DNA of 64,000 nucleotides, taken from the NCBI RefSeq assembly GCF_036588685.1, contig NC_086380.1, positions 65,732,180-65,796,179 on the forward strand, written 5' to 3'. This stretch comes from Mytilus trossulus. Taxonomy: Eukaryota > Mollusca > Bivalvia > Mytilida > Mytilidae. The translations under genes were made by a program, and so were the position numbers. Below, one piece after another: positions 8,329 through 17,861 of this stretch. Under the pieces are notes generated by a model. It searched no databases. It saw nothing but the letters and a program-made list of their open reading frames with translations, and was not told where the DNA came from. Numbering within the stretch: the stretch's first letter is position 1; each line of letters starts with the position of its first letter.

Positions 8329-8874
8329 TTATAAAAATAATTCAATTATCACTGATACTAGAGTATTGATACATGTAGAATTATCACTCTCACTAACAAA
8401 CCCTATAATATCTCCAGCCTTAACTTCAAAAGGTATATCAAAGTTATGATAACTGTGTGTGTCACCATTACTTAAACTTATTCCGTAACTATATGTCTTA
8501 TAATTATTAACAGTTATCATAACATCTATATTATCTGAGTTTGTTCTTAAACTTACTAAACTAATACCCAATATTTGTCCTGGAAAGTTCATTACATAAT
8601 AACCACCACCACCATCACCAAAATTAAACTTTTGTCTTGCATGTATTGAACCATCAATTCCAGCATTTATACTTATTAATTTTTTGTCTGGTTTATTTTT
8701 AATATTACTAACTATATTTTCAACATTTAAAACTCTGATGGTTAGGGCAGCGACACTCCGGCGTAAATCTCTATCCTTAGTATCCATTGTTTGAAGCTCA
8801 CTCTTCATATTTAATATTTCCTTTTTTATTTCCGATGTATCTACGTTTTTTTTTTTGACACCAAGTATGCTCAT
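8329..8874 (-). CDS. Possible fibre/spike protein: coiled coil plus beta head (181 aa)
   Basis: Residues 8-62 form a heptad-like charged helix (EIKKEILNMKSELQTMDTKD and onward), a probable coiled-coil stalk. A glycine-rich turn follows (FGDGGGGYYVMNFPGQ, about 85-100). Residues 100-181 have the alternating pattern of a beta sandwich, with the segment SLSNGDTHSYHNFDIPFEVK, and the protein ends in a hydrophobic strand. A stalk plus beta head is the build of trimeric fibres or spikes. The gene lies between capsid (18 bp away) and penton (13 bp away), which suits a vertex protein. This is inference from layout; I know no characterised homologue. Confidence 0.6.
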   Translation of the reverse strand: MSILGVKKKNVDTSEIKKEILNMKSELQTMDTKDRDLRRSVAALTIRVLNVENIVSNIKNKPDKKLISINAGIDGSIHARQKFNFGDGGGGYYVMNFPGQILGISLVSLRTNSDNIDVMITVNNYKTYSYGISLSNGDTHSYHNFDIPFEVKAGDIIGFVSESDNSTCINTLVSVIIELFL

Positions 8875-8887
8875 TTTATTAAATAAA

Positions 8888-9529
8888 TTATATAACTTCT
8901 AAAACACAATTAATTGGTAAATGATTAATTATCTTGTTATTATTTTCATCTCTTATTTCTAATTTCAATTCTGTTATAACATCATTTACTAAACACTTAT
9001 ATTCCGGATGCTCAAATCTCGCTGTTATAACTTCACCAAACTCTTTATTTTCAACTGGAATAACAGCCAATAATGTACTTGGCTTACCATCAAGATAATT
9101 ATGAGAAGTGCTAACTTGTTCCAAATGGATATATAATGATTTATGGATAGCAAAATCCACAAATTTGTTTCCATAATGTAATTCATTAGGTTCGAATTTA
9201 CGTTTATTATTAAATCCTAACATATTTCCCAAACCCTTACTTATCTTTAACTCAGTAGTAGTGTTTAATGAAGCGATACCATTTGCTTCATTTACGGATA
9301 ATACAATATTTTCTTTTTGAAATTCATCCACTATTTGTTGAAAACTATAATAACCATTCATAATCCTTTGCTGTTCCTCTCCGGTTTTTGTTATAAACCC
9401 ATGATAAACATTATACCAACCTATACTGTATCTTATAAATTTCAAACCAATACGTTTATTTCCATTTCTGTTATTTATGTATTGTTCTAAGTTTATTGTA
9501 TTATCAATATTTGAAATAGTATGAAACAT
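8888..9529 (-). CDS. Probable penton (minor capsid) protein, single jelly roll
   Basis: The 213-aa, beta-rich protein has no membrane segment. Features fitting the Polinton/virophage penton are a conserved-looking centre (YYSFQQIVDEF near 81), GNKFVDFA near 122 and a strand-rich C-terminal part (VNDVITELKLEIRDENNNKI near 180) that ends CVLEVI. It sits in the structural block next to capsid and fibre-like genes. Pentons close the fivefold vertices of the capsid. The start codon is 15 bp from the start of the divergent plus-strand gene. The frame is intact. Family assignment rests on motif recall and context. Confidence 0.75.
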   Translation of the reverse strand: MFHTISNIDNTINLEQYINNRNGNKRIGLKFIRYSIGWYNVYHGFITKTGEEQQRIMNGYYSFQQIVDEFQKENIVLSVNEANGIASLNTTTELKISKGLGNMLGFNNKRKFEPNELHYGNKFVDFAIHKSLYIHLEQVSTSHNYLDGKPSTLLAVIPVENKEFGEVITARFEHPEYKCLVNDVITELKLEIRDENNNKIINHLPINCVLEVI

Positions 9530-9544
9530 TTTTAATATAAAAAA
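9530..9544. promoter_or_regulatory. 15-bp spacer between divergent penton and 410-aa genes
   Basis: Start codons of two divergent genes are separated by only 15 AT bases (TTTTTAATATAAAAA). Whatever drives transcription must lie inside the coding sequences or be this short AT motif. The same T-run/A-run pattern precedes other genes of the element. Confidence 0.4.
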
Positions 9545-10777
9545 ATGATAACAAAAGAATTTAAATATAATCCTAATGTTTCATATAATCCAGGTATTAA
9601 ATATTCTGAAAAAGATCATCAATTAAAAACAAATCTTGTAAATCAAACAATATTTGTAAATCAAAAAGAGAACTTTAAAACATCTTTTCCTGATTTATTT
9701 CAAAACTATCAAAACCCATCAATACACACTAACGAACCATGGAATGCCTGGATTCATTCTTCATTTGATTGGTGGCAATGTCAGTTAAATTTTGCAGTTT
9801 GGTGTGCAAGTACAGGATGTGGTGTTTCTTATAATGATCATATACAAAATACTTCAAATCTTACAAAGTCTTTTTATATGTTTCATTTATATTATTGTAT
9901 TGCCAGAATTTTAAAAGAACTTAAATCACCTTTACCAACAGATTCTTCTTTTTGTTATTACAAGAACCCATATGACAAAGCTGTATATCAAAAAATATGT
10001 GATGAATTTAATATTTCTCCAAATACAGATTGGAGACAAAAACTAGAATCATCATGTCAAGGATTAGGAAGTTTTGAGCAATATTATAAACCAAGTGGTG
10101 AATATAGACAAAATCATAAAAAGGATGGTCCATTCTTTAATATTCATGATAAATTGTATCATGAAAAAGATATAAGTATGGCTTGGACTACTTTTATTTT
10201 AGATAACTCTAATGGGTTTACACAAGCAGGTATTGAACGTATTAATGAAAGTATTAAAATTTATGTATGGGCTTTGTTAGGTGCACAATCTCAAACAAAA
10301 ACAGAAATTTTAAAAGTAGGAACAGGATTTGATGCACAAAAACAATTCTTAGCAAATGTACAAGATGTAATAAATAGTCCTATCGATTTACCCACCCAGA
10401 TATCGAATTATGAAAATGTTTTAAAATATGCAAGAAGTAAAGTTGATTATGCTTATGGGCTTGGTTTATATATGTCTCCCAGTGATATGGTTTTACAAAT
10501 TGGAAGTATTGTTGGTTATAATAATAAAATTATAATTGCAACAGAAAATCAAACACTTGGGTTAAATGATGATTTAAATAATAAAAATTTTGATCATGTT
10601 GATTTTAAACCAAAAAAACCTGTAAAACCACAAGAACCTATAAAACCTGAAAAGCCTAAAGAACCAAAAATAGATCCAATAAAAAAAATTGAACATGAAG
10701 ATCATGAAGATAATAAACAAGCAATAATATTTGTAAGTATTGTAATAGGATTTACAGCACTTTATTTTTTCAAATAA
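9545..10777 (+). CDS. Polinton tail-anchored protein of unknown function (410 aa)
   Basis: The large N-terminal domain (about 1-345) is rich in aromatic residues and cysteine, with the striking core SSFDWWQCQLNFAVWCASTG near residue 72. It is followed by a Pro/Lys/Glu-rich stalk (about 350-385, repeated KP-x-KP and EP units). A single C-terminal transmembrane segment (about 392-409, AIIFVSIVIGFTALYFF) comes next, with almost nothing after it. There is no N-terminal signal. The build is that of a tail-anchored protein with a stalk. It is the only plus-strand gene in the structural half, and its 3' end overlaps the convergent 440-aa gene by 16 bp. Similar proteins occur, as I recall, in cnidarian and mollusc elements. 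Function unknown. Confidence 0.7.
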   Translation: MITKEFKYNPNVSYNPGIKYSEKDHQLKTNLVNQTIFVNQKENFKTSFPDLFQNYQNPSIHTNEPWNAWIHSSFDWWQCQLNFAVWCASTGCGVSYNDHIQNTSNLTKSFYMFHLYYCIARILKELKSPLPTDSSFCYYKNPYDKAVYQKICDEFNISPNTDWRQKLESSCQGLGSFEQYYKPSGEYRQNHKKDGPFFNIHDKLYHEKDISMAWTTFILDNSNGFTQAGIERINESIKIYVWALLGAQSQTKTEILKVGTGFDAQKQFLANVQDVINSPIDLPTQISNYENVLKYARSKVDYAYGLGLYMSPSDMVLQIGSIVGYNNKIIIATENQTLGLNDDLNNKNFDHVDFKPKKPVKPQEPIKPEKPKEPKIDPIKKIEHEDHEDNKQAIIFVSIVIGFTALYFFK

Positions 10778-12084
10778 TCTCTAGCAGCAGTAAACAATAA
10801 ACTAACAACTAAAATAAGCAATGCCCATAAGTTGTTTGCAAACCAATTAACTACGTCTTTTGTTGCAGACAATAACCAAGAAACAATAGAACCTATAATA
10901 CCTGGTAATGCAGCTGCTAATTTTCCTGCAAGAAAAGATAATAATTTTCCAAGATTTTTTAATTGTTTTTTTATCCAGTCTTGTACACCACCACCTTTTG
11001 ATGGAGGAGAAGGAGAAGGAGAAGGAGAACCAGTAAATGCTTCAACAATAACACCAATAATCATTCCAAAAGCAGTTAAAACACTAACTATTGTTATTCC
11101 TTGTTCTCTGAATAATGTTCTTATTCTTTCACCTAATGTTCTGTCTTCGTTTAAAATTTTATGTATTGTTTGTTTAAATCTATCTAATTGACTACGTAGT
11201 TTTTCTCTATTAATATTAATTACTTCTATTCTTGCACTTCTCTCAGATTCCAACTCTCTCATTCGACTACTTATTCTTTTTATTTGAAATTTTAAATTGT
11301 CTTCTTTAGCTTGTTTTAATTTGGCATTTTCTTTTGCTAAGTTTTTATTTGTTTCATTCAGTTTTGCTAATTCATTTGCAATCTCTTCCTTTACTGATGT
11401 CATTGCACTGATTATTCCATCCATCTCTCTTTTTGTCATTTCTGTTTGTGTTTCATTATCTACTAAAGATGTTCCTTGTTCAATAAATGAAGTTTCTATT
11501 TCTTTCACATATGTTTCTGCATTACTTGCTGTTTCTAATAATTCTTGTCCTTCTTCTTGTGTAGATATTTCTTGTAATGGAATTTCTATATTATCGAGTT
11601 CACGAATTGGTGCTTTTATCTTTTTTTGAAAATCTTGAAACACTGATCTACCTTCTTTTAAATAATCAGATATTTTATAATCATCTACACCTAAAACATC
11701 CCTGACAAAATTAACACGGTATTCTTTTTGAAGAGTACTAAATTTATAAAACTTTAATACTCCTTTTTGGTAATATGTTAATGCAATATCATTACCTTTT
11801 TCATCTTTTACATATAAGATTTGTCTTTCATTATGATCTTCCCTAACAAAAAAACCTACTTCATTACGTGTAGTTTCACCATTTTTTTTATAAAATTGTT
11901 TAATCATTTTTTTTGTAGTTTCTTTTTTACGAATTTTAGCATCATTTTCTGATAAATCTCTTGTTACTTCAATTTCTTTATTTATATACTTTTGAAACTC
12001 TTCATCATTTTGAACAGACGTTTCTTCTTCTTCTTTATCATAATCATTATCAAACTCATAACCTCCTTCAGCCATTTTATTCAT
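10762..12084 (-). CDS. Polinton coiled-coil membrane-active protein (440 aa)
   Basis: Layered build: acidic N terminus (1-30), a mixed domain (40-160), a long coiled coil (about 215-310) and then three hydrophobic stretches at about 330-350, 384-405 and 413-433. A Ser-Pro repeat and triple-glycine linker (352-366) separate the first two. The C-terminal part (GKLAAALPGIIGSIVSWLL) looks amphipathic and membrane-active. Such proteins recur in related elements in my recall but have no firm function; capsid-internal membrane-lytic or tail-like roles are possible. Two starts are possible: the ATG at 12,084 or the fourth codon, also Met. The first would overlap the preceding short frame by 8 bp. The frame is intact. 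Confidence 0.7.
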   Translation of the reverse strand: MNKMAEGGYEFDNDYDKEEEETSVQNDEEFQKYINKEIEVTRDLSENDAKIRKKETTKKMIKQFYKKNGETTRNEVGFFVREDHNERQILYVKDEKGNDIALTYYQKGVLKFYKFSTLQKEYRVNFVRDVLGVDDYKISDYLKEGRSVFQDFQKKIKAPIRELDNIEIPLQEISTQEEGQELLETASNAETYVKEIETSFIEQGTSLVDNETQTEMTKREMDGIISAMTSVKEEIANELAKLNETNKNLAKENAKLKQAKEDNLKFQIKRISSRMRELESERSARIEVININREKLRSQLDRFKQTIHKILNEDRTLGERIRTLFREQGITIVSVLTAFGMIIGVIVEAFTGSPSPSPSPPSKGGGVQDWIKKQLKNLGKLLSFLAGKLAAALPGIIGSIVSWLLSATKDVVNWFANNLWALLILVVSLLFTAARDYLKK

Positions 12085-12211
12085 CTAAAATATTAGATAA
12101 TAAACAATAAAAAGAACCTGTTAAAAACAACTTAAGATAAAAATAATTAAATTTTTTATTTAACATTATTTTTACATTTTTTACTAATTTTTCTTTTGTT
12201 TCTTCATCCAT
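12077..12211 (-). CDS. Possible 44-aa protein overlapping the next gene start
   Basis: The 44-codon frame begins at an ATG at 12,209-12,211. Its stop TAA lies inside the first codons of the 440-aa gene, giving an 8-bp ATGAATAA-type overlap. The N-terminal half is charged (MDEETKEKLVKNVK) and the C-terminal half hydrophobic with aromatics, ending LLSNILDE. The overlap looks like those of the neighbouring genes and the frame fills an otherwise unexplained gap. Such a short AT-rich frame could arise by chance. Confidence 0.35.
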   Translation of the reverse strand: MDEETKEKLVKNVKIMLNKKFNYFYLKLFLTGSFYCLLSNILDE

Positions 12212-12301
12212 TTATTTAATTAAAAATTGATTCATAGTTTGGTGGATTTCCCACGTTCACATAGTGGTGATTTTCAACTAAAGTTATTTTGTTTATAAAA
12301 A

Positions 12302-12892
12302 TTATAGATTTTCCATTTTTTTTTTTATTTCATTTCTTACTCTATTTTCTGTTTCTTCTATAATTTTTCGTCTTTCATCTTCTGGTAAACTTTTTGAAGT
12401 TTTTAAATTTGTCATTTTTAAATTTTTTTTCATCTCATTAAATTTTTCTAGTTCTTCTAAAATAAGTTTAAATTCTTCTTCACTTATTTTATTGTCAGTT
12501 AAAGATCTAGAAATTAAATCTTTAATACTATTTAATTTACACTCTGCTAAAGTTTTTATTTCATAATGTTTTTTAGCTTTTGAAGTAAGCTTTCTTCTTA
12601 TTAATTTTATTACACCCCCAACACTACCGAATGCGACTGCTGTAATCTGTAATGGTAATAAAATAGGAATAGCAATACCTATACCTGCAGAAATAACTGA
12701 TGCTGAAATTAAAGTTGTATCTATTCCATCTGTAAAGTTTACTCCTCTTTTATATTTTTTATATAAAGAATTTCTTTTGTCTCTTTCATTTTTTAAAGAA
12801 TTTTCTATTTCTGTTATTTTTTGTAGTCTATAATTTTGTCCATCTTCTATAGGTAATTCTGGATATAAATTAGGAGCTGTAGGTTGTTTCAT
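12302..12892 (-). CDS. Polinton hypothetical protein with hydrophobic hairpin (196 aa)
   Basis: The N terminus is APNLYPELPIEDGQNYRL, followed by a charged helix (25-48). A pair of hydrophobic, glycine-rich segments follows at about 58-98 (LISASVISAGIGIAIPILL). Then comes a basic, Lys/Glu-rich helical C-terminal half (100-196). The hairpin between two helices resembles apolipoprotein-L-like membrane proteins in build. It is the last gene at the right end of the element and is read leftward. I recall similar proteins in cnidarian mobile elements. Function unknown. T-rich DNA without genes follows to the right. Confidence 0.65.
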   Translation of the reverse strand: MKQPTAPNLYPELPIEDGQNYRLQKITEIENSLKNERDKRNSLYKKYKRGVNFTDGIDTTLISASVISAGIGIAIPILLPLQITAVAFGSVGGVIKLIRRKLTSKAKKHYEIKTLAECKLNSIKDLISRSLTDNKISEEEFKLILEELEKFNEMKKNLKMTNLKTSKSLPEDERRKIIEETENRVRNEIKKKMENL

Positions 12893-13212
12893 TTTTTAAA
12901 GTAAAAATTGATTTTTTTATTTTAGGAGTGTGCACTCTTAAATCCCACAGAATTCTTTCTTCGCCTGTTCTCCCGGTTTTTTTATTTATTTTTTTTGGAA
13001 TTTTTTTGTTGTTTTTTGGGTGTTTTTAATAACGTTTTTTTCCAAAGTAAAAAAAACAATTTTTTGGGAGTAAGAAAATTTGGTGTTTTTTGGGGTGTTT
13101 TTTTGCTTTTTTATAAAAATTTAGGGCTCTTTTACTTGAAATGAGGGTAATTTTTTGGGGGTCAAATTTTTTTTTTTTTGGAGGGGGGGGGTATAGGTGT
13201 GTGATATTGTGT
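12893..13212. other. T/G-rich right flank of the Polinton (probable terminal repeat zone)
   Basis: No gene seen. Long T runs and T/G-rich stretches (TTTTTTGGGGGTC types) and a G run at about 13,182-13,190 occur here. A small stem (GAGTG, TG, CACTC) lies at 12,926-12,937. This is where the right terminal inverted repeat should be, but its partner is outside the window. Gypsy coding sequence begins at about 13,213. Confidence 0.5.
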
Positions 13213-14347
13213 AGTGTACCCATCAGAGAAGAAGACAGACATCTTACCACCTTTATCACTCCATGGGGAAGATACAGGTACAAGACTGCTCCTCAAGAAG
13301 GATACATTGCATCAGGTGATGGTTACACAAGAAGGTTCGACTAAATGTGTCGACGATACTCTTCTGTGGTCTGATGATATTGAAGAAAGTTTCCCTCAAG
13401 CTTGTCATTGGTTGAAGATTTGTGGAAAACATGGAATAACTTTGAACCCAGAAAAATTCCACTTCGCGCAAGATACAGTTGAGTTTGCTGGATTCGAAAT
13501 AACAAACGATAGTGTGCGCCCTTGCAAAAGATACTTGCAAGCAATGTTGGATTTCCCTACACCAAAGAACATAACAGACGTTCGATCGTGGTTTGGCCTT
13601 GTCAATCAGGTTTCGTATGCATTTAGTATGGCCGATCGCTTAAAATCATTTCGTCAATTGATCAAACCTGGGACACCATTTCGTTGGGATAGTCAGCTAG
13701 AAACTCTCTTTCAAGAAACAAAGACTGTAATTGTTAGCGAAATCGAGGAAGGGGTACGCATATTTGACAAATCCAAACCGACTTGCTTAGCAACTGACTG
13801 GTCAAAATCCGGACTTGGATTCTGGTTATTCCAAAAGCATTTCAATTGCCAAAAGCTTCTACCATTCTGATGTAACGAGGGTTGGAAAATTACACTGGTA
13901 GGCAGTCGCTTTACTCATGGTGCTGAATCACGGTATGCTCCAGTAGAGGGTGAAGCTTTAGCTGTTGTTGACGCACTGGATAAAGCCAGGTATTTCGTTC
14001 TTGGTTGTGAAGAACTTATTATTGCCGTAGATCACAAACCACTACTCAAAATTTTTGGTGACCGATCACTTGACAAGATTTCAAACACCAGGCTACGAAA
14101 CCTCAAGGAAAAAACATTGCGTTACAAGTTCGCAATGATGCATGTCCCAGGAGCAAAACATCGTGCTGCCGATGCCGTTTCGCGGAACCCAACAGGAAAT
14201 AATTCAGAGGAACTCAAGTTAATTGATGACATAGCATTGATTACAGAAGACAGCAACCAATTTGATTACTTGTCTTTTCAGACTATTCAACACAATTTTT
14301 TGTCATCAATCATGAAAGACGATTTCGAGAAGACCTCTACACAGTAG
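13213..14347 (+). pseudogene. Gypsy reverse transcriptase / RNase H remnant, frameshifted
   Basis: The fragment opens with the RT segment EEDRHLTTFITPWGRYRYKT (13,224-13,283), then meets a stop at 13,342. After a change of frame the active-site variant CVDD follows (TKCVDDTLLW, about 13,340-13,369); several codons normally lying between these blocks appear deleted. The connection domain and RNase H start (LATDWSKSGLGFW, about 13,789-13,827) follow in that frame up to a stop near 13,870. The rest of RNase H and the tether (PVEGEALAVVDALDKARYF, then AVDHKPLL and RAADAVSRNP) lie in a third frame to 14,347. These breaks make a functional enzyme unlikely. Copying RNA into DNA was the ancestral role. 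Confidence 0.85.
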
Positions 14348-15384
14348 ATGGTGTAGTCATTTATAAGGATCGCATCGTAATTCCTCCTGCACTCCGCAAA
14401 AATGTATTGATTATCATCCACTCAGCACACCAAGGTGTCACATCAATGATGTCAAGAGCAGGGTCGTCAGTCTTTTGGCCTGGAATAACCCCAGATATCA
14501 CTACTCTACGCAATGAGTGTTATCAATGCAATCGAATGGCACCATCACAACCATGTGCTCCACCAACACCACCTGTGTACCCAGATTATCCTTTCCAATG
14601 TTTGTGCGCTGATTTCTTCCATTATAAAGGCGTAAATTACCTGGTAGTCGTAGACAGATATTCTAACTGGCCAATCATTGAGAGGGCCCACAATGGTGCA
14701 CAAGGTCTAATTGAGTGTCTACGAAGAACATTTGTTACTTACGGAATACCCGATGAGTTATCTTCAGACGGAGGAACAGAATTTACTGCCTCTACAACAA
14801 GACAATTCCTTATAGTATGGGGAGTGCATCATCGCCTTTCATCGGTTGCTTTTCCACATAGCAATTGCAGAGCTGAAGTTGGCGTAAAAACAGTCAAACG
14901 TTTAATCACTGATAACACTGGACCAAACGGTGAACTTGAAACAGATTCTTTACAACGAGCAATTCTACAATATCGCAATACACCTGATAGAGAAACAAGA
15001 TTATCACCAGCTATGTGTGTGTTTGGACGCCCAATTCGTGACTTCATCCCAATTCTTCCTGGTCGGTATAAACCGCATGACACATGGCATGACACTTTAT
15101 CGAAACGCAAAGAGGCTTTGAGGCATAGACACATGAAAGTAGCCGAAAAACTTTCCGAACACACAAAACAACTACCTCCATTGACTATTGGCGACCATGT
15201 CCGAATCCAGAATCAGATTGGTGTGAATCCATTGAAATGGGACAAAACAGGACAAGTTATTGAAGTGAGACAATTTGACCAATATGTAATACGGGTTGAT
15301 GGATCGGGTAGAGTTACCCTTCTCAACAGAAAATTTATTCGGAAATACGAACCAGAACAAATACCCAGAAAGGATATCAATTGA
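14310..15384 (+). pseudogene. Gypsy integrase remnant with largely open frame
   Basis: The frame is open from about 14,310 to the stop at 15,382-15,384. It contains the zinc-binding HHCC module (H-x3-H in the HSAHQG region near 14,420, and C-x2-C in ECYQCN near 14,517). The DDE core follows: aspartate in CADFFHYKG, aspartate in SSDGGTEF and glutamate in [10 protein letters not shown]-terminal beta-barrel-like region ([20 protein letters not shown]) ends the frame. All three catalytic residues are present, so this part decayed least. It is not preceded by a usable start, being a portion of the pol polyprotein. Confidence 0.85.
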
Positions 15385-15766
15385 CACTGATTTGAAATTA
15401 ATAGCCAAACAAATAAAGCCAGTGTTACATGAATCATCTCCTAAGGGCAAAACAAAGCTCTCTAGTGCTCCCTGCGCAGAAAAGAATGTGCTCACTGAAG
15501 ACTTGTCTACTTCACAAGACGAACAGAATCACGAGGATCGAGACTCTTGTCAAAATGAGTCACACCCTACAGATATTGCGTTGAATCATTCACAACTACC
15601 CAACGTGCCAACAGCAACAGAGGGTATGAAAACGCCCATTTCACAAAGCATTCCGTTGGATTTGACACAAACTAATTCTTCACCGCCTAAAGAAGCTCCA
15701 ACTCCAATCAGACATTCCAGTCGTCAAAGAAAAGAACCGTTATGGCTCCAAGATTACGAACATTAG
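15296..15766 (+). pseudogene. Gypsy pol C-terminal tail in another frame
   Basis: The frame overlaps the integrase end and runs to a stop at 15,764-15,766. The product is Ser/Pro/Thr-rich and ends RQRKEPLWLQDYEH, the kind of tail that follows integrase in Gypsy elements of this group. A frameshift separates it from the integrase. Confidence 0.6.
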
Positions 15767-17861
15767 TTTGAACAATACATTTCATATAAACACTATGTTA
15801 ATACACTAGATCAAAAGAGAGGTCTACTATTCATCAGCCATCGTTATATTTCAAATGGACATACCAATGACTTGTGGGGGATAGAGGAATATCCTTATGA
15901 TTGTTATTAATTTATTGATTTATTGTTTCAGATCTCCATCATTTCTGATGTCAATTAAAGATATAAGAAAACAGTGTTATACTCATTTAATTGATAGTAA
16001 AAAACAATCCGATAAACATGTTGAATCTTAAAGATATGAAACTCTGAAGCCTTACATTATAGGACTATCGTTTATAGTTCTTTATCCTAACTAAATGTTG
16101 GTTTTTTTTGTGGTGTATATTAAAAAATACCTTACAAATTTCAGGATTCGACACTAACGCATCCTACAATATTTTTTAACAGAATGAGAATTGAATTCCG
16201 ATCCGTTTGTACGGGGAACATGTGGTTGCAGCCCCCTCTTTAAATGCCTGTTCGATTTATTTTTTGCAGTGTCGAAAAGGGAGATAGACAGCAGTTTGTT
16301 TTATCAAGAAGTTATGTACGTTCTGCTATACATTTGACAGTCAGTAATTATTCTGAAGTACATATGTCGACCAGAGGCATGGCACAGAGAGTAGAGGTTT
16401 TAAAGTACCAGATGCTTATCTGAGATTCCAATTTGAACTAAAGAAAGCAATATATAAAGATATGTAGGAGAAATAATCTATATGAATAAAGTTATGTCAC
16501 AAAAGGAACTTGTTTTTTTTATACACAGAATTTGTCAAACGTCTCCATAATAGAAGAGATGTGAATGCATCCTTCATAGTCTTGTGATAATAATGGTAAT
16601 AATTTATATAATTTCTGAGATGATATAGCAGTGCTATTGGTTTCCCCTTTCTCCTTCTTCAAAGAACTTGATCATCTGAACTCTTTTTTTTTTTTTAAAT
16701 TACAGCCCTGTTCAAGAACAGTTAAAAGAGCATATGCTTAATTTTCGTTATCTTCCAGAATCTTTTTTTTTTTTAAATTAAACAGGTTGTACATTATACA
16801 TAAAATATGCCAGTCAACCGCAAATGTTAACACCCAAAAAAGGTCTTTAGTATATTCATTTTTCAAATTTCAAAATATGCCAAAGGTGTAAGCATCCCAA
16901 ACATTACTCTTGTACAAAACTGTAACAGATTATCAAAGACTGTCTAGTAAGTACAATTTTAACCCAAGCAGCTGCTCTTTTAAGCACCATTTTTGCAACG
17001 ACTTGGTTGATTGTAAGAGTTCGGTGCAGAGACTGAAAACTTGAGACAATAACATGGAGATAAGTATGTATAAGAACAACGTTTTCAAGAATATAGGCGG
17101 GGGGGGGGGGGCTTTCGTCGGGGAAATATGTTTGATTAAACATAGGGAATCACTGGAGCATGACTGGAGCGTGCTCCCCTTAGCTCAGTCTTAATTCCTT
17201 GTTGATGGATTGTTTTCTGGCTTGCTTTAGTAGAGTATTGTCTGCATGTTTCACACTCGAGTAATATATATACGCATGTGCAGTACATGAAATATGAAGA
17301 CACCGATGTACTACTATAGTACTTGACTTGTTATAGTGAGCAAGTATGAGAAAAATAGAGTGAGCCACCGTATACAGTAACAATTAATATAAGGGAACTT
17401 TGATATTCTTGAAAACTAGGGAGAGGTGTTTGAGAAAATTGAGTCTAATGTAAAACGGTTAAATAAGTAAAGACTCTTAATGTCTTTTAAATTTTCGACT
17501 GTAGGTAAACTAATAAGAAAAGAAAAAGATATAAATAGTAAATTAAAATCGTATGAATAATATTGGCGAACAAAAAAAGTATCACATTATGTCGCCGGAC
17601 AATTGTAAGATGCTATAAGATAGACTAAAAATGTTTCGAAAATATAGCACAAAAGAAATCATGAAATAACTCGGTGCAATCCGAATTTAAGATGCAAACA
17701 CATCAAAAGAAAAACAAAATCAACATCATATCTCCGCATGACACAAAACAAAAACCAACTGCAATCAACAAATAAGACGCAAAGAATAAAAAAAATCCAT
17801 TCGCGAGCAACTACCGACTTATTATACTGTATGATCGAACACAAACATAAATCACGCTAAC
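15767..17861. other. Non-coding stretch after the Gypsy remnant
   Basis: No gene recognised. A purine-rich segment (TGTGGGGGATAGAGG) at 15,874-15,888 could mark the polypurine tract and LTR start, but no second LTR is present to test this. Long T runs occur near 16,683 and 16,763, and a run of about 13 G at 17,099-17,111. Confidence 0.5.

Larger units (their letters stand above)
1..13212. mobile_element. Polinton/Maverick (adintovirus-like) element, left end outside window
   Basis: This is a self-synthesising DNA transposon or endogenous virus. The diagnostic set is present: retroviral-type integrase, protein-primed family-B DNA polymerase, A32-like ATPase, probable double-jelly-roll capsid and penton. 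Integrase and polymerase diverge at the left. The structural and accessory genes run mostly on the minus strand over 4.4-12.9 kb, with one plus-strand gene between them. Gaps between genes are mostly under 50 bp and several genes overlap. No stop codon or frameshift interrupts any of the larger frames, so the copy is young or still functional. The left terminal inverted repeat lies outside the window, so the right end cannot be matched to it. I set the right limit at about 13,212 because Gypsy coding sequence resumes there. No cysteine protease is found. Confidence 0.9.
13213..15766 (+). mobile_element. Broken Ty3/Gypsy-type retrotransposon pol
   Basis: Reverse transcriptase, RNase H and integrase regions follow in the Ty3/Gypsy order but in at least four different frames. 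Gag, protease and the N-terminal half of reverse transcriptase are absent. No LTR pair can be recognised in the window. Base composition is richer in G+C than the Polinton to the left, so the two are separate elements. The abrupt 5' end coincides with the end of the Polinton flank. Confidence 0.85.

Noticed and set aside
10832..11629. Plus-strand frames opposite the 440-aa gene
   Set aside because: Composition is the complement of the coiled-coil gene; no start context or domain.
13026..13344. Frames across the T-rich Polinton flank (85 and 67 codons)
   Set aside because: They consist of poly-T/poly-A derived residues fused to the Gypsy remnant.
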